Assembly: GCF_009833095.1 (NCBI RefSeq)
Contig: NZ_QRCB01000015.1
Location: 1 to 64,000 of the forward strand
Length of the DNA: 64,000 nt
Source of the DNA: Nitrosomonas sp. JL21
Lineage (GTDB): Bacteria; Pseudomonadota; Gammaproteobacteria; Burkholderiales; Nitrosomonadaceae
Direction: 5' to 3'
Made by a program: the position numbers and the translations under genes. Below are positions 7,759-16,770 of the stretch, one piece after another. The stretch's first letter is position 1; every line of letters starts with the position of its first letter. The notes under the pieces were generated by a model. That model had not been told where the DNA came from and did not search any database. It saw nothing but the letters and a program-made list of their open reading frames with translations.

Positions 7759-8314
7759 ACAAAAAAACATGGAAAGGCGCGGTTCGTTACGGACCCATGC
7801 CGAAGCAATGGTCCGAAATTTGTCTGCCGCAAACAAAACCATGCTCAATGAAGTCCTGACGCATGAATTGCTGGTGCATAAGGTCGAATTGGAAATGCAG
7901 AATGAAGAACTCAGAAGAGCGCAACTCATCATCGAAGAAGCCAGAGACCGGTATATCGATCTGTACGAATTTGCCCCGGTCACCTATATTTCCCTCAATT
8001 TGGGTGGAACGATCCATGCAATCAATTTGACCGGCGCTCAGCAATTAGGAATGGATCGCGCCAAACTGATCAATAAGCGGTTTTCGGGGTTTATTGACAA
8101 GACCGCAAAAGATTGTTGGTATCGGCTCTTTTTTTCGCTGGTGAAATCAGGCTCTGAATTAGAATATCCCAAAAAATTGAGGCTACAGATGATCCGCCAG
8201 GATGATTCGACCTTTGATGCATTCCTCAGTTGCGCGGTGAAAACTGCAGCCGATTCTCCGCCGTTATTGCGTATTGTTTTAATGGATATCTCTGCCAATG
8301 AATCCAATGAGTGA
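7751..8314 (+). CDS. PAS-domain protein
   Basis: This 187-residue protein has an N-terminal helical segment (about 1-60) and a single PAS fold (about 65-180), recognisable from YIDLYEFAPVTYISLNLGG and a closing LLRIVLMDISANE. There is no kinase or output domain. It overlaps the end of the CheB-CheR-PAS gene by eight bases, indicating tight co-expression and probably a partner role. It resembles the N-terminal PAS part of longer kinases, so it may be a former fusion partner that now acts in trans. The ligand cannot be deduced. Confidence 0.75.
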   Translation: MSKQKNMERRGSLRTHAEAMVRNLSAANKTMLNEVLTHELLVHKVELEMQNEELRRAQLIIEEARDRYIDLYEFAPVTYISLNLGGTIHAINLTGAQQLGMDRAKLINKRFSGFIDKTAKDCWYRLFFSLVKSGSELEYPKKLRLQMIRQDDSTFDAFLSCAVKTAADSPPLLRIVLMDISANESNE

Positions 8315-8668
8315 GAAAAACCATTTTCACCCCGCAGCACCTTCATCGTCAGGCGTTAGAGTACTCGAGTTGCTCTCAAAAGATAAATAACGGATTAATT
8401 TTATGAATAAAATTTAACCAGATTAGCTCGCAGCCGATTCGGGCTATGATCGATAAGCTCAGCAATTCCCTGATAAATAGGAGCTTTAAGAGGTGAAACT
8501 AAGGAAATGTTTAGATATTTTTCGGGGAATTCTGACATACATCTTCCCTCCAATAATTTTAGTATTCCTACAATCCATTTATTTTCTTTAAATAAAGATT
8601 TTTCAGAATGGAAATCGCAATGAGCAGCTACTGACAAAAATATTATTACAATCGATAAGGCTCATACA
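8315..8668. other. Intergenic region upstream of the Crp-like gene
   Basis: This is an AT-rich gap of about 350 bases. A 78-codon minus-strand frame crosses it but shows no family pattern and no ribosome site. The region presumably carries the promoter of the Crp-like regulator at 8669. I see no clear hairpin terminator or palindrome. Confidence 0.3.
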
Positions 8669-9424
8669 ATGCAAAATATCATTTTCTCGAAAAGAAACTC
8701 CCTGCTGAATAAATTCACGATTGAGGAATACGCTGCTCTGTCCGGGCAGTTGGAGCTCATCTCGTTAGGATTGGGAGAAGTGCTGTATGAGGTCGCTGAA
8801 GAAGCGCCGTTCATTCACTTTCCCATCGATAGCATGGTTTCCCTGCTCCATCCCATGAAGAATGGCAAATCAGCGGAAATCGCCGTGATTGGCTGCGATG
8901 GCGCAATCGGCATTGCCCGCAATCATCAGGCCACGTTAAACTGCGCCGTTGTCGCGAGAGAAGGCAATGCCTATCGGATCAGAAAAAACTACTTCATGGA
9001 AGAAATTGAGCGGAACGAACGATTGTTCGACCTGTTCATCAAGCATACGCAAGTCCTGCTGACCCAAATTGCGCAAATCACGGTTTGCCATAGCTTCCAT
9101 ACCACCGACCAACAACTCTGTTGTTGGCTATTATCGAATGTACGCCGGATCAGCGATAAGGAAATGCCGATTTCCCGTTCATTGATAGCATACTTATTGG
9201 GCGTCCCCCTGGAAGCCGTCACGCAAGGCATCGATAACCTGGGAAAAAGCCATTTGATCAGCTATCAATCGGGTGTGTTGACCCTGCTTAATCAACAAGC
9301 CATCGAGAAAAGAAGCTGCGAATGCCATTTTGTGATCAAACATGAAATCGAACGTTTACTGAAAACTCCACCATCCCACAAGGAAGCCACGTCCTTTGAC
9401 ATACATCACCATCACCATTCATGA
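8669..9424 (+). CDS. Crp/Fnr-family transcriptional regulator
   Basis: The 251-residue protein has a cyclic-nucleotide-binding-like beta-roll (about 20-125; FIHFPIDSMVSLLHPM and IAVIGCDGAIGIA) and a C-terminal winged helix (about 150-220; SRSLIAYLLGVPLEAVTQ as recognition region). The ligand-site arginine and phosphate cassette typical of cAMP-binding Crp are not evident, and no four-Cys Fnr cluster is seen. It is a paralogue of the regulator at 37629-38369; both have the same opening block and a C-terminal CEC motif. Oddly, the native C-terminus ends in five consecutive histidines before Ser-stop. It sits directly after the CheB/CheR/PAS cluster. The effector is unknown. Confidence 0.85.
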   Translation: MQNIIFSKRNSLLNKFTIEEYAALSGQLELISLGLGEVLYEVAEEAPFIHFPIDSMVSLLHPMKNGKSAEIAVIGCDGAIGIARNHQATLNCAVVAREGNAYRIRKNYFMEEIERNERLFDLFIKHTQVLLTQIAQITVCHSFHTTDQQLCCWLLSNVRRISDKEMPISRSLIAYLLGVPLEAVTQGIDNLGKSHLISYQSGVLTLLNQQAIEKRSCECHFVIKHEIERLLKTPPSHKEATSFDIHHHHHS

Positions 9425-9687
9425 CCAGCTCTGCTCTGCCCGATCGCCTGAACTCAATCGCCCATCCTGATTTCCATCCTCATCCTGTACCTCGATTCAC
9501 TGAATCGAACAATCATTGGCTTTTCTCTGCGGAAATATCACCTACATCTGAACAATGCCGATCAGAATGTGAGATTCCGAACAGACTGATCGTTAGAATT
9601 TAATCACTATTGTCTTGATAGCCGATAATGGGCGGTGACCGTAATTTGTCATCCGTCGGCCGCGATTTATCACTACGGAGACAGGCC

Positions 9688-10149
9688 ATGAACAATGAGA
9701 AAATTCTGAATATCTTGAGCGACCTCGTGCAAATCTCGCGGGATGGCGCGGCAGGCTTCCGGACCTGCGCGATGGACGCGAAAGACCCTTCGTTGAAACT
9801 GTATTTCCAGGATCGGGCGCAAAGTTGCGATGACGCCGTTTTCACGCTGAATACGGAAATTAGGCATTATGGCGGCGACCCCAACACCGCAGGATCAACG
9901 GTCGCCATGGTTCATCGCCGATGGATAGACCTGCAAACGATGCTGGGCAATCGAGATAATCTGACCGTGCTCGAGGAATGCGAACGGGGCGAAGCGCTTG
10001 CGCTGCGAGCCTATGAAGAAGCATTGAGGGAAGAAATGCCTGACAGTCTGCGCGCCTGCCTCGATGAACAATATGAAGGTGTCAAAAGAAACCATGAGCG
10101 GGTGCGCGAATTGCGCGATGAAGCGCGCCGGAATGTCGATCTTGCTTAA
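9688..10149 (+). CDS. PA2169-type four-helix-bundle protein (DUF2383)
   Basis: This 153-residue all-alpha protein starts at the ATG after GGAGACAGG, a better start than the upstream alternative at 9628. It matches the PA2169 family of ferritin-like four-helix proteins: LNILSDLVQISRDGAAGF at the start, a central GGDPNTAGSTVAMVHRRWIDL, and ECERGEALALRAYEEAL. The family is linked to stationary phase and stress, and its biochemical activity is not established. Here it lies just before ku and ligD, suggesting a shared stress cassette. The interval to ku is 126 bases. Confidence 0.8.
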   Translation: MNNEKILNILSDLVQISRDGAAGFRTCAMDAKDPSLKLYFQDRAQSCDDAVFTLNTEIRHYGGDPNTAGSTVAMVHRRWIDLQTMLGNRDNLTVLEECERGEALALRAYEEALREEMPDSLRACLDEQYEGVKRNHERVRELRDEARRNVDLA

Positions 10150-10275
10150 ACTCATCAAGGAGAAAAACCCTCTCAAGCAAGAGGCAGGATCAGAGCTCTA
10201 CATGCAGGATGAGCGAGTACGTTATGCATTCGTCGGTCACTATCTGCATGAGTATCTCATACCGGAGAGAGTCAT

Positions 10276-11136
10276 ATGGCCGAACATGCTTTTTGGTCGG
10301 GTCACATTCGCTTGTCATTGGTAACGTTTCCGATCCGGCTTTTTCCCGCCACGTCGTCGCGGGACAAGATCGTACTGCACAAATATGATCGTGACAGTGG
10401 GCAGCGCATCCGTTACCGCAATGTGAATGAAGACGGCGAGATGGTGGAACCGGAGGATATCGTGCGCGGCTATGAGTACGAAAAAGGAAGTTTCGTGCCG
10501 ATCGAAGATAAGGAAATCGACAATCTCAAACTGGAAAGCAAGCACACGATCGAACTCGTTCAGTTCACGGATCATGCTTCGATTGATTCGATTTATTTCG
10601 ATGTTCCGTATTATGTCGTTCCCGATGGCGATATCGCGCAAGAAGCGTACCTGACGTTGCGCGATGCGCTGCGCATGAGCAAGAAAGTGGCATTGGGCCA
10701 AGTCGTGCTACGCGACAAGGAACGCATCGTTGCGATCAAACCGTGCGGCAAGGGTTTGCTGATGGAAACCCTGCGCTATGCGTATGAAGTGCGCCAGGCC
10801 GAGGATTATTTTGAAGGTATCGAGGTTGACACCCAGATTGACGAAGAGCAATTGGCGCTTGCAGAAGAATTGATCGATCGTAAAACGGCCAAATTTGATC
10901 CGCGAAAATTCAAGGATGTGTACCAGGAAGGATTGAAGGAAATCGTCAACGCTAAACTGGGCAAGCGCCCAGTCCGCTCAAAAAAAGAGCCTGCCACCCC
11001 CGAGAAGGTCACTAATATCATGGATGCGCTGCGCCGCAGCCTCAAACAAACCGGCGGCAGCGAAACGAATTCCGGATCTGAAAAAAAGAAACCGATCCGC
11101 AAAACCCGTTCCCCCAAACAAAGAACTGTCGCCTAA
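10276..11136 (+). CDS. ku: Ku protein, non-homologous end joining
   Basis: The 286-residue protein starts MAEHAFWSGHIRLSLVTFP, the typical bacterial Ku opening, after a GGAGAGAG ribosome site. It carries the Ku core beta-barrel (about 1-200; YDVVPYYV-like block as IYFDVPYYVVPDG, and YAYEVRQ) and a basic C-terminal tail rich in Lys and Arg that contacts ligase or DNA. Ku forms a homodimeric ring on DNA ends and recruits LigD. The ligD gene starts four bases after its stop, so the pair is a two-gene repair operon. Length is normal. Confidence 0.95.
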   Translation: MAEHAFWSGHIRLSLVTFPIRLFPATSSRDKIVLHKYDRDSGQRIRYRNVNEDGEMVEPEDIVRGYEYEKGSFVPIEDKEIDNLKLESKHTIELVQFTDHASIDSIYFDVPYYVVPDGDIAQEAYLTLRDALRMSKKVALGQVVLRDKERIVAIKPCGKGLLMETLRYAYEVRQAEDYFEGIEVDTQIDEEQLALAEELIDRKTAKFDPRKFKDVYQEGLKEIVNAKLGKRPVRSKKEPATPEKVTNIMDALRRSLKQTGGSETNSGSEKKKPIRKTRSPKQRTVA

Positions 11137-11139
11137 GCC

Positions 11140-13635
11140 ATGTCTTCGCCACTGTCCAGTTATCATCACAAGCGTGATTTCAGCGTCACCAGTGAACCGA
11201 AAGGTAAAACCGGCAAACCTAAAACCCGTCGTTTGGCATTCGTCATTCAGAAACATGGCGCTCGGCGCTTGCATTATGATTTCAGGCTCGAATTGGATGG
11301 CGTGATGAAAAGCTGGGCAGTGACGCGCGGGCCCAGTTATGATCCTGCCGACAAGCGCCTGGCAGTTCACGTTGAAGACCATCCGCTGGAATACAATCGA
11401 TTCGAAGGCGTGATCCCGGACAAACAATATGGCGCAGGCCCCGTGATGATCTGGGATAACGGCGAATGGATACCGGAAGGAGATCCTCATCAGGATTTGA
11501 AGAAGGGTCATCTGACCTTTCAACTCCATGGTCAACGGATGCACGGGCGCTGGCATCTGGTGCGCATGAATTCAACCGATAAACGCGATAACTGGCTTCT
11601 CATCAAGGGAGAGGACGAATTTATCCTGAAGGGAACAAGCAACCAGCATTTCCTCGAGCAAGAAAATACCAGCATTGTTTCGAATCTCACGCTCGATGAA
11701 ATCCGCGCCGGGGCAAAAGGTAACGCTTCGGACGATGCTCACCGGAAAACAAAAAAAATGCAGACCACCGGAATCGATACCTCCGCGGCGACCTCATTAT
11801 TGAAAAAATACCCGAGGCCCGAACTTGCGACATTGGTGGAATTTCCGCCTGCCGGCTCTGATTGGCTGCATGAAATCAAGTATGACGGTTACCGGATCAT
11901 GGCGTTTCTGGAAAATGGCAAAGTCAGGCTTCGTACTCGCGGCGAAAAGGATTGGACGCATAAATTTCCCGGCATTGCCAAGCAACTGGCCCAAATCAAA
12001 GTCAGCAATGCCGTTCTCGATGGCGAACTCGGCGTTTTGAACGATCGGGGCGCGACCAGTTTCGCTGCACTGCAGGATGCGTTGTCGCGCCATGACTCCA
12101 GCCAGGTACAAGGATGGTTTTTTGATCTGCTGCATCTGAACGACGACGATCGGACCCAAACCCCGTTGATCGAGCGCAAGGCTGCGCTCAAAAAAATTCT
12201 GAACAATAAAGCCCTGACTATGGTGCATTACAGCGACCACCTGGAGAGCAGTCCGCATTTGCTCAAGAAAGCGTGCAGCATCGGCGCTGAAGGTCTGGTT
12301 TCAAAACGCAAGGATAGCGCGTACCAATTCCGACGCACCAAAGAATGGCTCAAAAGCAAATGCGGCCAGGCGCAAGAATTCGTCATAGGCGGTTTCATGC
12401 CGGCCAAGGACGGTTCCGAGTCGATTGCTTCTCTGTTGCTGGGTTATTATCAAGACGGAAAGTTCCGCTATGCGGGTAAAGTGGGCACCGGTTTTGGCGC
12501 TGAACTCGCGCGGCAGATTTACCGGCAATTGCAGCCGTTGCGATTGTCCCGGCCACCGTTCAGCGGCAAAGTTGAAAAATCAGTCCGCCCGCATGTCTGG
12601 GTCAAGCCGAAGCTGCTGTGCGAGGTAGCATTCTGGGAATGGACTGCTGATCAACGCATACGCCACGCCTCATTCAAAGGATTGCGGGAAGATAAAGCCC
12701 CCAAGTCGGTACGCCTGGAAATTCCGGATCAACTTCCAAATCGCATCATTCATTCCTCTACAGAAAATGATTTCACGGTTGAGGGAATTACCATCACGCA
12801 TCCGGAGCGTGAAGTGTTCCCCGGCAGCGGGGTCAGCAAAGGTGATATCGCTCAGTATTACGCGAAAGTTCTCCCCTTTATGCTGCCGTTTCTGAAAAAC
12901 CGATTGATCAGTCTGGTGCGCTGCACCGATACAATCGAAGGGGAATGTTTCTTTCAACGCAACCCCATGCGCGGAATGGGTCCGGATCTACGCGGCAAAA
13001 CCATCACCCATCAAGGCAAAAAACATAACTATTTTTATATCGATAACGCAGCAGGAGTGCTTGAGCTGGTGCAAATGGGCACCATTGAATTTCATGTGTG
13101 GCAAAGCCGCGTCCAGATGATCGATAAGCCCGAACAGATCATTTTTGATCTCGATCCCGGCGAACACGTGCCGTTCGATGCGATCAAGCTTGCCGCTGAG
13201 GATGTTCGCCGCCGTTTGCAGCAGCTTGGATTGGAATCATTTCCGCGATTATCGGGCGGCAAGGGCATCCATGTGGCCGTTCCGTTAAAACCAAACCACG
13301 GCTGGGATGGAATCAAGCGGTTCTGCCGGCGCTTCGCCCAGCACATGGAACGCGATGCGCCGGATGCGTATGTCGCGACGATGAATAAAAGCCAGCGACG
13401 TGGAAAGATTTTCATCGATTATTTGCGCAATGATTTTTCATCCACAGCTATCGCGCCTTATTCCCTGCGCGCCCGCAAAGGTGCGCCGGTGGCGGTGCCT
13501 TTGTCGTGGAAACAGCTTGACGGCATCGATTCCTCGCAAGCGTTCAATATCTTCACCATCGATGCCCTGCTGACTCCCGCCCATGAACAAATGAATCAAC
13601 GCTATCTGGATATGCACCAGTCCATCAAGATTTGA
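11140..13635 (+). CDS. ligD: Multifunctional ATP-dependent DNA ligase LigD
   Basis: The 831-residue protein has all three LigD modules. The 3'-phosphoesterase domain comes first (about 30-190; ARRLHYDFRLELDG, KSWAVTRGPS). The ATP-dependent ligase domain follows (about 205-520), with catalytic Lys247 in HEIKYDGYR, then DGELGVL, GAEGLVSKR and LKSKCGQ. The primase-like polymerase domain is last (about 540-830; VFPGSGVSKGDIAQYY, IIFDLDPGEHV, GGKGIHVAVPL). This order is that of Pseudomonas LigD. It repairs double-strand breaks with Ku, filling and trimming ends before sealing. It is directly downstream of ku, and no truncation is seen. Confidence 0.95.
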   Translation: MSSPLSSYHHKRDFSVTSEPKGKTGKPKTRRLAFVIQKHGARRLHYDFRLELDGVMKSWAVTRGPSYDPADKRLAVHVEDHPLEYNRFEGVIPDKQYGAGPVMIWDNGEWIPEGDPHQDLKKGHLTFQLHGQRMHGRWHLVRMNSTDKRDNWLLIKGEDEFILKGTSNQHFLEQENTSIVSNLTLDEIRAGAKGNASDDAHRKTKKMQTTGIDTSAATSLLKKYPRPELATLVEFPPAGSDWLHEIKYDGYRIMAFLENGKVRLRTRGEKDWTHKFPGIAKQLAQIKVSNAVLDGELGVLNDRGATSFAALQDALSRHDSSQVQGWFFDLLHLNDDDRTQTPLIERKAALKKILNNKALTMVHYSDHLESSPHLLKKACSIGAEGLVSKRKDSAYQFRRTKEWLKSKCGQAQEFVIGGFMPAKDGSESIASLLLGYYQDGKFRYAGKVGTGFGAELARQIYRQLQPLRLSRPPFSGKVEKSVRPHVWVKPKLLCEVAFWEWTADQRIRHASFKGLREDKAPKSVRLEIPDQLPNRIIHSSTENDFTVEGITITHPEREVFPGSGVSKGDIAQYYAKVLPFMLPFLKNRLISLVRCTDTIEGECFFQRNPMRGMGPDLRGKTITHQGKKHNYFYIDNAAGVLELVQMGTIEFHVWQSRVQMIDKPEQIIFDLDPGEHVPFDAIKLAAEDVRRRLQQLGLESFPRLSGGKGIHVAVPLKPNHGWDGIKRFCRRFAQHMERDAPDAYVATMNKSQRRGKIFIDYLRNDFSSTAIAPYSLRARKGAPVAVPLSWKQLDGIDSSQAFNIFTIDALLTPAHEQMNQRYLDMHQSIKI

Positions 13636-13782
13636 GAACCACCCAATCTCCTGATCGAGCGACCACTGCTGAGATATGTACGATAACGAACGGATACTTT
13701 AATTTCCGTATCCTATTATTTAATAATCATAATTGGCTTTTTTATGGATTAATGTTGAATTGCGTGAACTGCTGGAGATCTC

Positions 13783-15513
13783 ATGGCTACAACCGTCGCC
13801 GAACAATTAGTTGAAATGCTCAAGAATGCCGGAATTCGCCGCATCTATGGCGTCACCGGCGATAGCCTGAATTTCCTGAATGATGCGTTGCGCCGCGATG
13901 GTCATATCGACTGGATCCAAGTACGCCATGAGGAAGTAGGCGCCTATGCGGCCATGGCTGAAGGCGTACTGGGCGGTTTGGGTTGTTGTGCTGGCAGTTC
14001 CGGCCCCGGTCATGTTCACCTGATTAACGGGTTATATGATGCTCATCGCTGGGGCGCGCCGGTGATTGCGCTGGCTTCGACCATCACTTCCGAAGATTAC
14101 GGCACGGAAAGTTTCCAATCCACCGACCTGAGAATGTTCGATGGTTGCAGTCATTACAATGAAGTTGCCATGACGCCGCCACAATTACCGCGGATGTTGC
14201 AACAAGCACTGCAGTACGCCTGGAACCGCAAGGGTGTGGGGGTGTGCGCCTTTCCGGGCGACTTGATGACCTGTAATGCCGAAGAAGACGTGGTATGGGG
14301 CGACTTATACCGGCCTCAATCTGTTCTGCACCCGGCCGAGAAAGAAATTCAGGCATTGGCTGAACTGATCAATAATTCCGATGACATCGGTATCTACGCA
14401 GGCGTCGGCTGTGCTGACGCCCGCACCGAAGTGATCGAATTGGCCCACGTTCTCAAAGCACCGATGGCTTATACGCTCAAAGCTAAAATGGCATTGGAAT
14501 GCGACAATCCGTATGCAGTAGGCTTGACCGGACTGCTGGGCAGCAAAGCCGGTGCCCGCGCCATTACCGGCGGCAAACTGTTACTGATGCTGGGTAGCGA
14601 TTTTCCATGGAAGGAGTTTCTCCACAGTTCTGCCAAAATAGTACAGATCGACAGCAAACCCGAACGGCTTGGGCGCAGAGTGGCATTGCACATGGGTTTA
14701 TGTGGCGACATCGGCCCGACGATCAGAATGTTGCTGCCGTTGCTTCATCCTAAAACCAATGAGCACTTCTTGAACGCTTGCCGAGAGGATTATGCTGATG
14801 TGGAGCGTGATTATCGCGTCCATGCGGCCGATCCCGGCGAAGAAAATTTGATCCAGCCTGAATTTGTAGCTGGCGTGATTGATCGCATCGCCGATGATGA
14901 CGCGATCTTTACCGCAGATACTGGCATGAGCACAGTATGGGCGGCGCGTTATCTGCATGGCAGCAGCAAGCGTACGCTGATGGGGAGTTTCTCGCATGGA
15001 TCGATGGCCAATGCGATGCCGCAATCCATTGGCGCGGCATTGCATTCCCCGCATCGCCAGATTATCGCTTTTTGCGGCGACGGCGGGCTTTCCATGCTGC
15101 TGGGAGATCTGATGACCATTGCTCAATACCGGCTGCCGATAAAACTTATCGTCTTCAATAATCGCAGCCTCGGCATGGTCGAACTGGAAATGCAAGTGGC
15201 CGGCTTGCCCGATTGGCAAACCAGAATGATTAACCCCAATTTTGCGATGGTAGCAGAAGCATGTGGTATACGTGGCTATTCCATTACTCAACCCGCCGCA
15301 TTGGAAAAGGCAGTGAAGGAAGCTCTGCTATATGACGGACCTGTACTGATGAATATCTTCACCAATCCACATGTACCCACGCTCCCTCCTCACACATCGG
15401 TCGGCGTGATGTCCCGTTACATCCAGTCCCAGGCAAAACTGGCGCTCGGGGGGCGAATGGACGAAGTGTGGGAAGCATTCAGAACCAATATCAAATATAT
15501 CCGCGACTTATGA
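13783..15513 (+). CDS. poxB: Thiamine-diphosphate-dependent pyruvate dehydrogenase (quinone), PoxB-type
   Basis: The 576-residue protein has the three-domain ThDP fold. The Pyr domain includes RHEEVGAYAAMAEG with the conserved Glu, the FAD-like middle domain covers about 190-340, and the PP domain has FCGDGGLSMLLGDL...NN. Similarity to PoxB over acetolactate synthase rests on length (E. coli PoxB is about 572), the FPGDLMTCNAEEDVVW and FSHGSMANAMPQSIGA blocks, and no regulatory partner nearby. PoxB oxidises pyruvate to acetate and CO2, passing electrons to quinone at the membrane, usually in stationary phase. GGAGATCTC precedes the ATG. The assignment among close ThDP enzymes is fairly firm, not certain. 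Confidence 0.85.
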   Translation: MATTVAEQLVEMLKNAGIRRIYGVTGDSLNFLNDALRRDGHIDWIQVRHEEVGAYAAMAEGVLGGLGCCAGSSGPGHVHLINGLYDAHRWGAPVIALASTITSEDYGTESFQSTDLRMFDGCSHYNEVAMTPPQLPRMLQQALQYAWNRKGVGVCAFPGDLMTCNAEEDVVWGDLYRPQSVLHPAEKEIQALAELINNSDDIGIYAGVGCADARTEVIELAHVLKAPMAYTLKAKMALECDNPYAVGLTGLLGSKAGARAITGGKLLLMLGSDFPWKEFLHSSAKIVQIDSKPERLGRRVALHMGLCGDIGPTIRMLLPLLHPKTNEHFLNACREDYADVERDYRVHAADPGEENLIQPEFVAGVIDRIADDDAIFTADTGMSTVWAARYLHGSSKRTLMGSFSHGSMANAMPQSIGAALHSPHRQIIAFCGDGGLSMLLGDLMTIAQYRLPIKLIVFNNRSLGMVELEMQVAGLPDWQTRMINPNFAMVAEACGIRGYSITQPAALEKAVKEALLYDGPVLMNIFTNPHVPTLPPHTSVGVMSRYIQSQAKLALGGRMDEVWEAFRTNIKYIRDL

Positions 15514-15598
15514 AGCAATGATCACGCAATATCGTCGTTGAATTTCTATTGAAAGATGACATCTTTCCCATCATCTTGCAGATCCAATTAAATTTTTT

Positions 15599-15674
15599 TG
15601 GTGCCGACACCAAGAATCGAACTCGGGACCTTCTGATTACAAATCAGCTGCTCTACCATCTGAGCTATGCCGGC
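15599..15674 (-). tRNA. tRNA-Thr (anticodon UGU)
   Basis: The minus strand folds into a full cloverleaf: acceptor GCCGGCA with TGTCGGC, a D-arm with GCTCAGATGG, anticodon loop TTTGTAA with anticodon TGT at 15639-15641, a T-arm containing GTTCGATTC, discriminator A and an encoded CCA at 15599-15601. The first anticodon-stem pair is G-A. It lies between poxB and sspB, both outside the tRNA. Confidence 0.95.
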
Positions 15675-15700
15675 AATGGCTGCATATCAACTAACTATAT

Positions 15701-16126
15701 TTATTTGATGATACGCAAAGTGGGTTTTTTTAGGTTTTTTTCGCGAGAAGTCATTGACTCAATCAATTCAGCTTCTTGTTGATCACCTAACGAAGTGTTG
15801 TGTGCATCATTTTCTTGATGCTCGACTGGAAATGTCAAACCTTGATTCACTTCACGAGCGAAAATCCCCTTGATTGCGTAGATAGGAATTTCCAATTTTC
15901 GTGGAATACCATTAAAGCGCGCCATAAAGCTTATCTGATGATTATTCATCATAAGCTCATGAGCTGCCTGGAGGCCAATATTAAAAACGATCTCGTCATT
16001 ATTAACATATTGCGCCGGCATATCAAGGCTCGGATAAACAACAACCGAAATATGCGGGGTCAAGTCATTATCCATGCACCACTCATATATGGCACGAATC
16101 AAATAGGGTTTAGTGGAGCTATTCAT
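15701..16126 (-). CDS. sspB: ClpXP specificity-enhancing factor SspB
   Basis: The 141-residue protein shows the SspB fold region (MNSSTKPYLIRAIYEWCMDN, LTPHISVVVYP, DEIVFNIGLQA, FMARFNG) and a C-terminal tail ending in a basic segment (KNLKKPTLRIIK), the usual short ClpX-binding end. SspB delivers ssrA-tagged and other substrates to the ClpXP protease. Its ATG overlaps the sspA stop by four bases, and it ends the petABC-sspAB gene row. Length is close to the betaproteobacterial norm. Confidence 0.9.
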   Translation of the reverse strand: MNSSTKPYLIRAIYEWCMDNDLTPHISVVVYPSLDMPAQYVNNDEIVFNIGLQAAHELMMNNHQISFMARFNGIPRKLEIPIYAIKGIFAREVNQGLTFPVEHQENDAHNTSLGDQQEAELIESMTSREKNLKKPTLRIIK

Positions 16127-16722
16127 TTTCGCATGACTTTTTCAGAGGCTGACAGCGCAGCAATGAAAGGAGGACGGCTAAACAGGCTCTCTGAATACTT
16201 TAATAATGGCGCAGCCTGTTTGGGCAAGCGAATCTCATAGTGCTCAAGGCGCCACAGTAATGGCGCGATGGCAACATCAAGCATCGAAAATTCATCTCCA
16301 AGCATGAATTTCTGTTTCTCAAAAACTGGAGAAATAATCGTTAGATGATCAGTAATTACGGCCCTGGCTTTCTCCATCGCTTTTTGGTCCGCTCCCTCAA
16401 ACGCGCTGATATGAAAAAATAATTCCTGTTCGAACCGATACAGTAATAGCCGCGCACGCGCGCGCATCACTGGATCGGCAGGCATGAGTTGAGGATGCGG
16501 AAAGCGATCATCGATATATTCATTGATGATATTCGATTCATAGAGCACCAGATCGCGTTCCACCAACACAGGCGCTTTTCCATACGGACTGATGACTGCC
16601 AGATCTTCTGATTTATTATTGGGATCAACATCAATTACCTGGAAATCCATATCTTTTTCGTGCAACACAATCCTACAACGATGACTGTATGGACAGGTAA
16701 TTGTTGAATATAACGTCATCAT
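16123..16722 (-). CDS. sspA: Stringent starvation protein A, GST-fold RNA polymerase partner
   Basis: The 199-residue protein has a thioredoxin-like N-domain (TCPYSHRCRIVLHEKDMDFQ; the PYGKAPVLVERDLVLYESN block) and a helical GST C-domain. In other bacteria SspA binds RNA polymerase and alters transcription under starvation and acid stress. It has lost the glutathione-type catalytic role in characterised members. Gene order petC-sspA-sspB is conserved in Beta- and Gammaproteobacteria, with 48 bases between petC and sspA. Confidence 0.9.
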   Translation of the reverse strand: MMTLYSTITCPYSHRCRIVLHEKDMDFQVIDVDPNNKSEDLAVISPYGKAPVLVERDLVLYESNIINEYIDDRFPHPQLMPADPVMRARARLLLYRFEQELFFHISAFEGADQKAMEKARAVITDHLTIISPVFEKQKFMLGDEFSMLDVAIAPLLWRLEHYEIRLPKQAAPLLKYSESLFSRPPFIAALSASEKVMRK

Positions 16723-16770
16723 AACTTCTAATCTCTGACCTACTTTTACTTATCGTTTAAAAAATTGATT

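Noticed and set aside
8401-8637. A minus-strand frame of 78 codons before the Crp-like gene
   Set aside because: No ribosome site, no family resemblance, and it lies in promoter territory.
10064-10324. A plus-strand frame overlapping the four-helix protein and Ku starts
   Set aside because: It covers parts of two better-supported genes in another frame, and no domain is recognisable.
15551-15567. A 17-bp palindrome GAAAGATG-A-CATCTTTC after poxB
   Set aside because: It has no T-run and only a one-base centre. It could be an operator or terminator stem but nothing supports either.
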